Part shown: piece by piece, positions 1 through 8,704 of the stretch
Numbering within the stretch: the stretch's first letter is position 1
Layout: each line of letters begins with the position of its first letter
Source: Rhizobium gallicum bv. gallicum R602sp
GTDB lineage: Bacteria > Pseudomonadota > Alphaproteobacteria > Rhizobiales > Rhizobiaceae
DNA length: 64,000 bases
Assembly: GCF_000816845.1 (NCBI RefSeq)
Contig: NZ_CP006877.1
Coordinates: forward strand, 1,307,501 to 1,371,500
Direction: 5' to 3'
The notes under the pieces: generated by a model
What the model saw: only the letters and a program-made list of their open reading frames with translations
Databases searched by the model: none
Told to the model about the DNA's origin: nothing
Made by a program: the position numbers and the translations under genes

Positions 1-707
1 AGGTGATGACGCGTGCTCGGGGCCGTCATCTCGGGCTGGTGCGTTCCGGCCGTTCGCGCGCGATGCAGCCGGTGCTGCAGCCCGGCAACGAGGTGGATGT
101 GATCTGGCGCGCGCGCCTCGACGAGCATCTCGGCGAATTCCGCGTGGAGCCGCTGCGGCTGCGTGCAGCGCAGCTCATGGAAACAGCCACCGCCGTCTAT
201 GGGGTGCAGGCGATGGGCGCTCTTTTGCGGCTTTTGCCGGAACGCGACCCACATCCGCATCTTTACGATGCGCTCGAAGTCATTCTCGACAATCTCCACA
301 ATCCGGCGGATGCCGGTGAACTTTTCGTCCGCTTCGAACTCGCCGTCCTCAACGACCTCGGCTTCGGCCTTGACCTTGCCGAATGCGCCGCAACGGGCGC
401 GCGGACCGATCTTGCCTATGTCTCGCCGAAATCCGGCCGGGCGGTCAGCCGGTCAGCCGGCGCCCCCTGGGCGGACAAGATGTTCGTACTTCCGGGCTTT
501 CTCCGCGCCGACGGCAATGATGCCGCAGACTTCGACAGTCTGAGCGCGGCCTTTCGCCTGACGGGCTTTTTCTTGCATCGCCACGTCTACGAGCCGCGCG
601 GGATCGAAGCGACTGCAGCCCGCGACGGCTTCATTCAGGCAGCCCTGAAGGCACTCAATTCGTCTCTCAGGGCTGTTCCTCCAGCGCCGGACGAGCTCTC
701 GGCCTGA
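1..707 (+). CDS. recO: DNA repair protein RecO, 5'-truncated by the window edge
   Basis: RecO loads RecA onto SSB-coated single-stranded DNA together with RecR in the RecFOR gap-repair pathway. The reading frame is open from the first bases (codons in phase from position 3) and enters at the end of the N-terminal OB-fold ([10 protein letters not shown]). The helical C-terminal domain follows, with [20 protein letters not shown] and [16 protein letters not shown], which I recognise as rhizobial RecO. About 25 N-terminal residues lie outside the window. The usual zinc-binding cysteines of RecO are largely absent; only one Cys is visible (LAECAATG). It ends at TGA 705-707, and an unrelated reductase follows on the same strand. 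Confidence 0.93.
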   Translation, partial: VMTRARGRHLGLVRSGRSRAMQPVLQPGNEVDVIWRARLDEHLGEFRVEPLRLRAAQLMETATAVYGVQAMGALLRLLPERDPHPHLYDALEVILDNLHNPADAGELFVRFELAVLNDLGFGLDLAECAATGARTDLAYVSPKSGRAVSRSAGAPWADKMFVLPGFLRADGNDAADFDSLSAAFRLTGFFLHRHVYEPRGIEATAARDGFIQAALKALNSSLRAVPPAPDELSA

Positions 708-804
708 GGGTGGTTTTTCACTGCTGAAAAACATGCTGCGGAATTGGAGGTTTATCCGTTCCGGCGTCCTGCCTATGTCTGCTCATATTGCTCTGGAGGA
801 TTTC

Positions 805-1800
805 ATGCTGACGAAGACAGATAATGCGACAACGATCACGCTCTGGAATGGCCGCGAAATCCCGAGGCTCGGCATGGGCTGCTGGGCGATCGGCGGGCCG
901 TTCTTCGCAGGCGAGGTGCCACTCGGCTGGGGGGAGGTCGACGACGACGAGTCGATCGAGGCCATTCATCGCGCCGTCGACCTCGGCATCCGCTTTTTCG
1001 ACACGGCTTCGAACTATGGCGCCGGGCATTCGGAAGAGGTCGTTGGTCGCGCGATCGGCAATCGCGACGATATCGTTATTGCCACGAAATTCGGTTTTGC
1101 CACCGACGAGAAAACGAAGCAGGCAACGGGCGCCTTTGCCGATCCGGCCTTCATCCGCCAATCGGCGGAAACGTCGCTGCGCCGGCTGAAGCGCGAGCGG
1201 CTCGATCTCCTGCAGTTCCACCTGAACGATTTCCCGCTGGAAGCGTCGGACGAAGTTTTCGATGTACTCGAAGCACTCAAGGCAGAGGGTAAGATCGACG
1301 CCTTCGGTTGGAGCACGGACTTCCCGGATCGCGCCGCCCGCCACGCAGGTTGCAAGGGCTTCGTATCCATACAGCACACGATGAATGTCTTTGAGCCGGT
1401 GCCGGCCATGATCGATGTGGTCGAGAAGAACGGCCTGCTGTCGATCAACCGCGGACCGCTGGCGATGGGGCTACTGAGCGGCAAGTTCACGCCGCAGAAG
1501 ACAGTCGGGGCCAAGGATGTCCGGGCCACGAGCCTCGACTGGATGGTTTATTTCAAGGATGGGCGCATCGCGCCGGAATTCGCAGCCCGCCTGGAAGCCG
1601 TTCGCGACCTGCTGACCACCGGCGGCCGCACGCTGACACAAGGCGCTCTTGCGTGGTTATGGGCACGCTCGCCGCGTACGCTGCCTATTCCCGGTTTTCG
1701 CACGGTCGCCCAGGTTGAGGAAAACGCCGGCGCTTTGGAAAAGGGACCGCTGGCCCGGGATATGATGGCACGGATCGATGCGGCGCTAGCTGGCCGTTAA
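805..1800 (+). CDS. Aldo/keto reductase
   Basis: NAD(P)H-dependent carbonyl reductase of the (beta/alpha)8-barrel aldo/keto reductase superfamily. About 331 residues. The family signatures are visible: GMGCWAIGG near the start, FFDTASNYGAGHSEEVVGRA (catalytic Asp and Tyr), IATKFGF (catalytic Lys), LLQFHLND and LSINRGPLAMGLLSGKF. I chose ATG 805 because a GGAGG box lies 5 nt upstream (795-799) and the protein then begins at the usual distance from the barrel; in-frame ATGs further upstream lack this. The substrate cannot be predicted. The stop overlaps the convergent MOSC gene by 4 bp (TTAA). Confidence 0.88.
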   Translation: MLTKTDNATTITLWNGREIPRLGMGCWAIGGPFFAGEVPLGWGEVDDDESIEAIHRAVDLGIRFFDTASNYGAGHSEEVVGRAIGNRDDIVIATKFGFATDEKTKQATGAFADPAFIRQSAETSLRRLKRERLDLLQFHLNDFPLEASDEVFDVLEALKAEGKIDAFGWSTDFPDRAARHAGCKGFVSIQHTMNVFEPVPAMIDVVEKNGLLSINRGPLAMGLLSGKFTPQKTVGAKDVRATSLDWMVYFKDGRIAPEFAARLEAVRDLLTTGGRTLTQGALAWLWARSPRTLPIPGFRTVAQVEENAGALEKGPLARDMMARIDAALAGR

Positions 1801-2654
1801 CCCGCCGCGCGCATCTTGAAAGGCCAGCCTTCAGGCCGTTCCTCGATGATGGTGACGGCATCGCCGATGGCGATCCGGCCGGTGCCGCGCGGTACGGCAT
1901 TCCAGCCGAAAATCACGCCGCGCACGCGGCGGTCTGCCGACATGCGGATGCGGCCCATGGCGGGCATCGGGTTTGGCACCTCGCGCGAGCCCGTCATTTG
2001 GTCCTGTGTTGTCATGATGCAGCGTGCGCAGGGTTTCACGAGATCGAAACGGATGCCGCCGATCTCGATTGCCGCCCAGCGGTCCTCCAGCCAGGCTTCG
2101 TCCGTATCGATAACAATGTTTGGCCGGAAGCGCTCCATGCCGACGCTGCCCTCTGCATGCAAGGCGAGGTTGGCGTTGAGCGCTTTCAGCGAGCCGGTCG
2201 TCGTCACCAGGATCTGATAGCCGTCCGCGAACGTCATGGGGGTCTCAGCGCCTGCCCATTCGGGGTTGGCGATGCGCTGCGCCTGGTTATCGAAGAAGAC
2301 CAGCTTCACGTCCCGTCCGAGCCATTCGGAAAGCCGAGCATTGCTTTCGTCGTCGGCGACTGCGGCATTCACCAGGGATTTCCAGACGACGACATCCGTG
2401 CGGCGGTCCGGCTGCGGCGGCGGGACGGCGATATCCGGCTTCCCCGTCATCACCAGCCGGAAAGCCTCCGTCTCGGGCTGGATTTCGATCCGCGCGAGTG
2501 CCGGCAATTCGCGTTGCGTGATGAAATGACCGTCAGGATCCGTCACCATCGCGCGCCGATCGCCGGGAAGGCCGAAGGAGTCTACCGCCGAAAAAGGCAA
2601 GGCGATGGCGCGGGCGCTCTTGAGCGGATAGATAAAAAGATCGCTTACGCGCAT
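1797..2654 (-). CDS. MOSC domain protein, YcbX-like
   Basis: 285 residues with an N-terminal MOSC_N beta-barrel (about 1-120, starting RVSDLFIYPLKSARAI) and a C-terminal MOSC domain. It carries the conserved cysteine motif KPCARCIMTTQD near residue 210, typical of molybdenum-cofactor sulfurase C-terminal and YcbX proteins. YcbX-type proteins act with the molybdenum cofactor in reducing N-hydroxylated compounds; E. coli YcbX also has a 2Fe-2S ferredoxin domain, which is absent here. The HD-hydrolase gene ends only 10 nt upstream on the same strand (2664), so the two are probably co-transcribed. The exact substrate is unknown. Confidence 0.88.
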   Translation of the reverse strand: MRVSDLFIYPLKSARAIALPFSAVDSFGLPGDRRAMVTDPDGHFITQRELPALARIEIQPETEAFRLVMTGKPDIAVPPPQPDRRTDVVVWKSLVNAAVADDESNARLSEWLGRDVKLVFFDNQAQRIANPEWAGAETPMTFADGYQILVTTTGSLKALNANLALHAEGSVGMERFRPNIVIDTDEAWLEDRWAAIEIGGIRFDLVKPCARCIMTTQDQMTGSREVPNPMPAMGRIRMSADRRVRGVIFGWNAVPRGTGRIAIGDAVTIIEERPEGWPFKMRAAG

Positions 2655-2663
2655 TTCGTTCTC

Positions 2664-3308
2664 CTAAATCTCGTCCATGAATGCCGTGAGGAAGTCGCGC
2701 AGACGCTTGTCGCGTTCGGCGGCAAGGGCGCGACCCGCCACCGTCTGAAATCCGTCGGCAAGTTTGAACAGCTTTGTCTGAAAATGGTCAATGGCAAAGC
2801 GCCGATCGTCGAGGGGGCGACGTTCGGCAGCCGGATCGAAGGGATCATAAAGGCCCGACGCCATGCGGCCGCCGATATAAAAACAGCGCGCCGCGCCCAC
2901 CATGCCGATTGCGTCGAGGCGGTCGGCGTCTTGCAATATTCGCGCTTCCAGGGTTTCTGGCGTGATATTGGCAGAAAAACTGTGGGTGGTGATCGCATGC
3001 GCAACGGCCGCGATCTCATCTGTCGCCCAGCCCAGTTTCTTCAGGATGCCGGATGCCTTCTCTGCGGCGAGTGCCGAAGCTTTGGAGCGCAAAGGTGAGC
3101 TCTTTTCGACCGCGACGCAGTCATGGAGCAGAACGGCGGCGGCTAGGATCCGACCGTTTCCGCCCTCTGTTGCGTGTATCCGCATCGCATTGCGGAACAC
3201 GCGCAGGATATGGGCAAGGTCATGCGACCCGTCATCGCCCTCCGTGGCGTAGGGAGTGAGTTTGGCCGCGAGACTTTCAAAAGGAGAAAAGGCCTTGGCT
3301 TCGAACAT
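2664..3308 (-). CDS. HD domain hydrolase
   Basis: About 214 residues. It has the metal-binding set of the HD phosphohydrolase superfamily: HDLAHILRVFRNA (first His), LLHDCVAVEK (the HD dyad), AHAITTHSF (His) and QDADRLDAIG (distal Asp). The pattern resembles the YpgQ/YedJ group of small HD proteins, some of which hydrolyse nucleoside triphosphates. The substrate is not determinable here. ATG 3308 was taken; a GTG three codons upstream (3317) is an alternative and neither has a strong ribosome-binding site. It is probably transcribed with the MOSC gene. Confidence 0.85.
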   Translation of the reverse strand: MFEAKAFSPFESLAAKLTPYATEGDDGSHDLAHILRVFRNAMRIHATEGGNGRILAAAVLLHDCVAVEKSSPLRSKASALAAEKASGILKKLGWATDEIAAVAHAITTHSFSANITPETLEARILQDADRLDAIGMVGAARCFYIGGRMASGLYDPFDPAAERRPLDDRRFAIDHFQTKLFKLADGFQTVAGRALAAERDKRLRDFLTAFMDEI

Positions 3309-3381
3309 GCCTGTCACCGGATTTTTTAGGAGTGCTCGGACTTTCGCATAAAGCTTCCGGACACGAGTCGCAATGAAGCTC

Positions 3382-5175
3382 TCAGCTCGCCTTCGCCATG
3401 GATCCAGAGCGTGATGCTAAAAGCAGCCTCGCGACGTCAGCGGCAGGTGCTGGCGGGCTGATGTAGTAGCCTTGAATCTCGTCGCATTCCTCGCTTTCGA
3501 GCAGGCTCTTTTGTTCGGCCGTCTCGACGCCCTCGACGGTGACGCGCATGCCGAGCGCGTCGCCGAGCAGGATGATTGCGTGCATGATGGCATAGGCTTC
3601 CTTGTTTTCGGCGATTCCGCAGACGAACGATTTGTCGATCTTGATCTTGTCGAAGGGAAAGCTGCTCAGGTAGCTCAGCGACGAATAACCGGTTCCGAAA
3701 TCATCCATGGAAATGCGGATGCCGCGCTCCTTTAAGGCATGAAGAATCGGCAGCGTATCGTCGAGATTTTCCATCAGCACGCTTTCGGTGATCTCCAGTT
3801 CCAGCCGCGCCGGGGATATCGCAGCCTCCGCAATCGCCTCATCGACATCGGCCAGCAGATTGCTGCTGGTGAACTGGATCGCCGAGACGTTGACGGCGAT
3901 CTTGATGCCTTCCGGCCAGCATGCGGCCTCGCGGCACGCCTTCCTCAGGACCCAGCGCCCGATATCGACGACGAGGCCGACCTCCTCGGCAAGTGGGATG
4001 AACTCCATCGGCGGCACGCGGCCGCGCGTTGGATGGTTCCAGCGTACAAGGGCTTCGAAACCGCAAATGCGCTGCTGACGCAGGTCGTAGAGCGGCTGGT
4101 AATGCAGTTCGAATTCGTCGCTGTGCAATGCCAGCCGAAGGTCGGCTTCGAGCGCGTGGCGGGCCTGGATGCGGGATGCCATCTCGCTTGTGAAGAAGCG
4201 TTCGTGCTTGCGTCCATCCGCCTTGGCCCGCGAGAGCGCGACACCAGCGTTGCGGAGCAATATGTCGGTCTCGGCACCATCTTCGGGCGCGAGTGCAATT
4301 CCCATCGAGACGCTGAGCTCGATCTGCTTGTCGCCGCGAAAGAAGGGCTTGGAAAGCTCGCTGCGGATCTGGGCGGCAAGCGCCGTGACATTCCGCGGCT
4401 GCTGCCTTCCACGTTGAAGAACCGCGAATTCATCGGAGCCGAGGCGGGCCAGCATATTCTCGCTGCTAGCCGATGCACGGATGCGTTCGGCAACCTGGCG
4501 AAGGATGGTGTCGCCGGTCGAAACGCCCATCGTATCGTTGATGGATTTGAAGCGGTCGAGGTTCAGGTGCACGAGCGCGATCTGCTCGTTTGGCGCGCGC
4601 TCGGAAAGTGCGGCATCGACCTGCTCGCGAAAACGGATGCGGTTCGGCAGGCCGGTCAGCGGATCGTGATGCGCGAGGTGGGCGATCCGCTCGGCGGCCT
4701 TCCGCTCTTCGGTGATGTCTGAATGGATCGCGATATTGCTGCCATCCGGTAAGACGGTCACAACACTGAAGATAACGCGGCCGTCGTCCATCAGCCATTC
4801 GCGCCGGCGGATTTTACCTAGGCCGGGCGGCATTGCAGACGCCTCCTTGGAGCGGCAAGCGGATCGAACCGTCTTCCTCTCTTTGCCGGGGATCCTGATG
4901 CTGAGAGCCCGCACAGAAATTCCAGGGACTGCCTGATCGGCGGAGAAACCGAAGAGCTGGCGGAACCGGTCGTTGCAGAGGATCAGGCGCTGTGCCGAAT
5001 CGAAGACGCTGAGACCGAGCGGCAGGTTATCGAGCACGAGGGCGAAAAGGGCATGGTTGCGGCCATGGCTTCGATAGGTCTCGATGACCAGCGCCATCAG
5101 GCGCTTCGCATCGACTGAACCGTCGTTGTTTACGGCTTGGGTGCATTGCTGCCAAAAGAGCGTTTCAGCATCCAT
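3382..5175 (-). CDS. PAS-GGDEF-EAL cyclic-di-GMP signalling protein
   Basis: About 597 residues and no membrane segments. A PAS-like sensor (about 40-165, LDNLPLGLSVFDSAQRLILCNDRF) is followed by a GGDEF domain (about 185-330, starting LTGLPNRIRF) and an EAL domain (about 350-590). The diguanylate-cyclase signature reads GSDEF, so the second Gly of GGDEF is Ser. The EAL domain looks intact: FEALVRWNHP, NVSAIQF, LEITESV, DDFGTGYSSLSYL, IKIDKSFV, EGVET and IQGYYIS. Net activity is therefore probably c-di-GMP hydrolysis, with the GGDEF domain weak or regulatory. An ATG at 5226 is an alternative start. The gene is monocistronic. Confidence 0.92.
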   Translation of the reverse strand: MDAETLFWQQCTQAVNNDGSVDAKRLMALVIETYRSHGRNHALFALVLDNLPLGLSVFDSAQRLILCNDRFRQLFGFSADQAVPGISVRALSIRIPGKERKTVRSACRSKEASAMPPGLGKIRRREWLMDDGRVIFSVVTVLPDGSNIAIHSDITEERKAAERIAHLAHHDPLTGLPNRIRFREQVDAALSERAPNEQIALVHLNLDRFKSINDTMGVSTGDTILRQVAERIRASASSENMLARLGSDEFAVLQRGRQQPRNVTALAAQIRSELSKPFFRGDKQIELSVSMGIALAPEDGAETDILLRNAGVALSRAKADGRKHERFFTSEMASRIQARHALEADLRLALHSDEFELHYQPLYDLRQQRICGFEALVRWNHPTRGRVPPMEFIPLAEEVGLVVDIGRWVLRKACREAACWPEGIKIAVNVSAIQFTSSNLLADVDEAIAEAAISPARLELEITESVLMENLDDTLPILHALKERGIRISMDDFGTGYSSLSYLSSFPFDKIKIDKSFVCGIAENKEAYAIMHAIILLGDALGMRVTVEGVETAEQKSLLESEECDEIQGYYISPPAPAADVARLLLASRSGSMAKAS

Positions 5176-5596
5176 GAGGGCAATTATCCTGCATGTAGGC
5201 CGCTGCGAATTACTGCTGATCCCCATAGCTCAAATCCGAGCAGGAAACGCCGCGCTTCGCACCGGGCATGCAAAGGCCTTTCTGAAAATCTTTAAAATAT
5301 TCGACTTAAACAATACCGGAAACGACCGGCTCTGCTGCGGCAACCCGTTGCAATCATTATCTGTGGACCGAATTAACAATCGGTTGCCTGCGAAGTATGT
5401 GAGACTATGCCACGTGCACGCCTAGGATGCAAGGCGGCAAGCTTCGTGTAAAAGCTTTGTCAACCTTGATTAATGAGAAGTTAACAACTTATTGACCCGA
5501 CTCGCAAATCAGTTTATCCACCGAGTCAGTTTTGATTTCCCCCATCGTATTGCGTACAGACATCACCGGAAAAAAAGGCGGTGAACGGAGGTTTGT
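5176..5596. other. Divergent intergenic region with dyads, no gene
   Basis: This 421-bp stretch lies between the divergent c-di-GMP gene and the EF-hand gene. It is AT-richer than its neighbours. I see no convincing gene. A possible -35 TTGACC (5492-5497) sits 17 bp before a weak TATCCA. The spaced dyad GACTCG (5499-5504) / CGAGTC (5522-5527) straddles that spot. A second short dyad, TCACCG / CGGTGA, lies in the leader of the EF-hand gene just before its GGAGG box. These are candidate promoter and operator elements only. Confidence 0.4.
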
Positions 5597-5926
5597 ATGA
5601 CTCATGTTTCATCTGTTTCAGAAACGTCTTATGCCTATTTGGCGACCCTATCGCGGCTGGACGCGAATGGTGACGGGGTATTGAGCCGCGGGGAGCGTGC
5701 AGCTGATGAAAAGCCCGGCATTTTCAAGCGGTTCAGTGAAGACGATACAGGACGCCAGCCGCGCTCCACAGCTGGCGACAATGTTCTCTCGCTGATGATC
5801 GAACTCGGCGATAGCGGCGCCGGGAGCGTTGAATCGAATTCTCAGGATGCAGCAGGCGAGAGCGATCACGCCGCCGAACTCTACCGCAATACATACGGCC
5901 AGTACGACCTCGACATCGCGTCATGA
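5597..5926 (+). CDS. Small EF-hand protein
   Basis: 109 residues with no signal peptide or membrane segment. Residues 22-33 form a canonical EF-hand calcium loop, DANGDGVLSRGE (Asp, Asn, Asp, Gly, Ser and Glu at positions 1, 3, 5, 6, 9 and 12). No second convincing loop is seen. The rest is polar and probably disordered, rich in Asp, Ser and Gly. The ATG follows a clear ACGGAGG box. It is transcribed divergently from the c-di-GMP gene and closed by a strong terminator. The role is unknown; calcium sensing or buffering is inference from the loop. Confidence 0.72.
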   Translation: MTHVSSVSETSYAYLATLSRLDANGDGVLSRGERAADEKPGIFKRFSEDDTGRQPRSTAGDNVLSLMIELGDSGAGSVESNSQDAAGESDHAAELYRNTYGQYDLDIAS

Positions 5927-5947
5927 GGTTGCCTTCAGCAATCGATG

Positions 5948-5976
5948 AAGCCGGCCTCGAATGGCCGGCTTTTTGT
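5948..5976 (+). terminator. Rho-independent terminator after the EF-hand gene
   Basis: A perfect 9-bp stem, AAGCCGGCC (5948-5956) and GGCCGGCTT (5963-5971), with a 6-nt loop is followed by a T-run. It lies 22 nt after the stop codon. Confidence 0.85.
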
Positions 5977-6053
5977 TTGCCTGATCTCAACAGGAACACC
6001 TTCCTCCATGAGGCGTTGGGAACAATAAGCTCTCAAAAATGGAAGGAATCCGG

Positions 6054-6569
6054 ATGGCAAGGATAGTCACACTCGCGGCATTCGCCGTTGCCGCTACGGC
6101 TTCGATGGCATTCGCGCAGGATAAGCAGACAGCGGTTGCAAATTTTGTCGGCGAGAACGGCAAGGAGAACGGCCGTGCGACGCTGACGGCTGCGGCCAGC
6201 GGCGGCGTACTGATCGAACTCGAGGTCTCCGGTCTTCCGTCAAACCGATGGGTAGGGTTCCATGTCCACGACGTCGGCAAATGCGACCCGGCCACCCATC
6301 ATGAATCGGCAGGCAAGCATTTCAATCCGACGGAGGCCGAGCACGGCATCCTGACAGCCAAGGGTCCGCATGCCGGTGATATGCCGAATCAATTTGTCGA
6401 TCAACACGGCGTGCTGCGCGCCCAGGTCTTCAACAGCATGGTGACGCTTGACGGCAAGGAGGACGGCGTTCGCGGCCGTGCGCTGATGATCCACGCAAAT
6501 TCGGATGACTATCGCAGTCAGCCCGCGGGCGATGCAGGTGCAAGGCTCGCTTGCGGCGTTATCGAATGA
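6054..6569 (+). CDS. sodC: Periplasmic Cu/Zn superoxide dismutase
   Basis: Disproportionates superoxide to hydrogen peroxide and oxygen in the periplasm. 171 residues: a signal peptide (about 1-20, cleavage after MAFA) and the SodC beta-barrel. Metal ligands are visible in FHVHDVGKC (two Cu His), KHFNP (bridging His), HGILTAKGPHAGDMPN (Zn His) and the late GRALMIHANSDDY (Cu His). Two cysteines (GKC and LACGV) can form the conserved disulfide. ATG 6054 is preferred over 6039 because a GGAAGGA box sits 6-12 nt upstream of it. It appears to be a single-gene unit. Confidence 0.95.
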   Translation: MARIVTLAAFAVAATASMAFAQDKQTAVANFVGENGKENGRATLTAAASGGVLIELEVSGLPSNRWVGFHVHDVGKCDPATHHESAGKHFNPTEAEHGILTAKGPHAGDMPNQFVDQHGVLRAQVFNSMVTLDGKEDGVRGRALMIHANSDDYRSQPAGDAGARLACGVIE

Positions 6570-6596
6570 AGGATGTCGAGGCGAGCCGTCGTCTTC

Positions 6597-7172
6597 TCAA
6601 CTGTAGTAGAAGCGCTCGGCGTACCAGTCCGTCGAAGCCATCGGCTTTTCCTGCGCGACCCAGCGGGCGATATCGCTTTCTTCCAGCAAATCCGCCGTCA
6701 CCTGATCTTCTACGCCGACAAAGATAAGATTGGTATTTTCCCTAAGGCGCGGGTCGAGCGTAAAGCCCATCCGGCTGTCATTGGCGCTGTGAAGCAGGTC
6801 CATCCGGACATAGAAGAATTCCGGATGGTAGCTCATCTCGCCTGCCTCGTTGAAGGCGTGCGCGACATCGATGACCGACTTCGCGGGACCATTATAGGCC
6901 GTAATTGCCTCGTTAAGCCCGAAGGTCGCCCCGTAAAGCGCGGCGGAGCGGGCGGGAATGATGGTGATTTCGCCGTTCGTCAGATCGATCTGCTGACCAG
7001 AAAAACCGCTGACCTGACCGTCGAGCGCGCCTCGGAAGAAATAGGAGAAGCGCCCGCGCGTCAGATAGATCGCCTGCCAGCGAAACCGGACATATTCCTC
7101 CGAAGGCCCCATAAGGTCCTTCAGGGTTTGCAGGCACTGCAAAAACGTATCGCGGTAGTTCGGCAGCGGCAT
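6597..7172 (-). CDS. Conserved hypothetical protein
   Basis: 191 residues that I do not recognise beyond the impression of a conserved rhizobial protein. There is no signal peptide, membrane segment or known catalytic motif. It is rich in aromatic residues (YVRFRWQAIYLTRGRFSYFFRG; AERFYYS at the C-terminus) and looks like a compact alpha/beta fold. A strong AAGGAG box lies 9 nt before the ATG. It is the last gene of the minus-strand run, 66 nt after the MscS gene, and converges with sodC. Confidence 0.7.
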   Translation of the reverse strand: MPLPNYRDTFLQCLQTLKDLMGPSEEYVRFRWQAIYLTRGRFSYFFRGALDGQVSGFSGQQIDLTNGEITIIPARSAALYGATFGLNEAITAYNGPAKSVIDVAHAFNEAGEMSYHPEFFYVRMDLLHSANDSRMGFTLDPRLRENTNLIFVGVEDQVTADLLEESDIARWVAQEKPMASTDWYAERFYYS

Positions 7173-7238
7173 CGGTCAATCTCCTTGGGAGGTTAACCGA
7201 TGGAGAGTCAAAACGTTCCGTGCCGGAGTGCTGGTTGC

Positions 7239-8141
7239 CTACCGGCGGCTTTTTCGTTCCGGCATCGCAGGCTCTCCGGCTGTCATTTCGGCATCGGCGA
7301 CCGCCGTCGGCCCGGACTTCGCTTCGGCACCGTATAGGGGAATGAGATGCCCGGCCTGATCGATGGCGAGCTTGGCACGCTTGATCATGTCGCGGCTCAC
7401 GCCCCACCAGTCCCCGGTCTTGGCCCAATAGCGCAGCGTGAGACCGATCGTTGGCCCGCTCATGCTGTCGATGAAGACTGCAGGGGCTGGCGTTTTCAGG
7501 ATGCGCGGGTCGGCCTTGGCAAAGCCCAGCAATCGCTCCATGGCGGCATCGGCATCGTCTTCATAGGCGAGGCTTATCTTCAACTCGTTCTGACGCGTCG
7601 GTTCCCGACTGTAGTTGGTGATCGGCGTGTTCCAGAGGATCGAATTCGGAGCGAGCCGATAGAGCCCGTCAAAGGTTTTGAACTCGGTGGCGAAGAGACC
7701 GATCTCGCGAACGGTGCCCGAGACGCTGCTCGTCTCGATATATTCCCCCACCCGGAAGGGGCGCAAGATGAGCAGCATGATACCCGCCGCGATATTCTGC
7801 AGCGTTCCCTGCAGCGCCAGGCCGATCGCCAGGCCCGCAGCGCCAAGAGCAGCGATGATCGACGCAGTCTGAACGCCGAATTGGGCGAGAACCGTGACAA
7901 AAACGAGGATTAGCAGAGCATAGCGCAAGACATTCGTGAAGAAACGCGCCAGCGTTTCGTCAATGCCACGCACCCGCGACATGCCTTCATAGGCCCAACG
8001 GCTCAGGAAGCTCGCCATGACCCAGCCGGCGATCAGAAGGATAATCGCTCCGAGGATCGAGAACGAGTATTGCACGGCAAGCGCGCTTGCCTCGTTGAGC
8101 GCGGTGCGGGTTGCCGCGATGACGTCCGTTGCCTGCTCCAT
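7239..8141 (-). CDS. MscS-family small-conductance mechanosensitive channel
   Basis: About 300 residues. It has three N-terminal membrane helices, including the pore helix ALGAAGLAIGLALQGTLQNIAAGIML with its Ala/Gly pattern. The cytosolic beta domain follows (RPFRVGEYIETSSVSGTVREIGLFATEF and APNSILWNTPITNYS), then the alpha/beta C-terminal domain. Such channels open under membrane tension and release osmolytes after hypo-osmotic shock. The ATG 8141 start gives a normal N-terminus. A TTG at 8177 would overlap the stop of the upstream phosphatase gene and is a real alternative. Confidence 0.9.
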   Translation of the reverse strand: MEQATDVIAATRTALNEASALAVQYSFSILGAIILLIAGWVMASFLSRWAYEGMSRVRGIDETLARFFTNVLRYALLILVFVTVLAQFGVQTASIIAALGAAGLAIGLALQGTLQNIAAGIMLLILRPFRVGEYIETSSVSGTVREIGLFATEFKTFDGLYRLAPNSILWNTPITNYSREPTRQNELKISLAYEDDADAAMERLLGFAKADPRILKTPAPAVFIDSMSGPTIGLTLRYWAKTGDWWGVSRDMIKRAKLAIDQAGHLIPLYGAEAKSGPTAVADAEMTAGEPAMPERKSRR

Positions 8142-8173
8142 GCCAAGGCTAGATGGGGCAGGCGGCAGAAGCG

Positions 8174-8704
8174 TCAACCGTCAAATTCTGTCGTCACCGG
8201 GAACACGAAAGGCGCATTGCCATCGGCATCAGCACCGCGTCCGATGGCGCGGACGGCATCCACCAGACGGCCTTTTCGTTGGAGCAGCACATCGCCGATT
8301 TCGACTATGCGGGCATTGGGCGTCGCACAGGGCGAGGCGCTGCGCAGGCGCTTTGCCAGCGCCATCTCGTCCTGGTCCGGCGCGAGCGAAAGCGCGGCGA
8401 TCAGGGCGGCGGCGGGGGAGCGGGAAACTCCCATCCAGCAATGGATTAGCAGAGGCGAGCGCTGATCCCAGGCGGCTGCAAAATCGATCAGCTGGCGCAC
8501 ATGTGCCTCCTCAGGTGCGACGAGATTTCCTGTTCCCTTGAAGGCGATGTCGTTCATGTACAGGAGCAGGTGGCGGTCGGCGGCAATCACGCCGGGCCGG
8601 TGGAACGCCTGTTCCTTTGCCATCAGGCTGATCATTTCCCGCGCGCCGTGGCGCACGGCCATTTCGGCGATCAAGAAAAGCGGCGAGACGACGATCCTCG
8701 TCAT
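8174..8704 (-). CDS. Cysteine-dependent protein tyrosine phosphatase
   Basis: 176 residues with the PTP/dual-specificity signature HCWMGVSRS at about residues 90-98: Cys is the nucleophile and Arg binds phosphate (C-x5-R). An upstream Asp in LLYMNDIAF may be the general acid. The protein is short, soluble and lacks a sensor domain, like the tyrosine-phosphatase-like proteins found in Rhizobiales. Its ATG overlaps the stop of the HD gene by 4 nt (ATGA). The physiological substrate is unknown and could be a phosphoprotein or a small phosphomonoester. Confidence 0.85.
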   Translation of the reverse strand: MTRIVVSPLFLIAEMAVRHGAREMISLMAKEQAFHRPGVIAADRHLLLYMNDIAFKGTGNLVAPEEAHVRQLIDFAAAWDQRSPLLIHCWMGVSRSPAAALIAALSLAPDQDEMALAKRLRSASPCATPNARIVEIGDVLLQRKGRLVDAVRAIGRGADADGNAPFVFPVTTEFDG

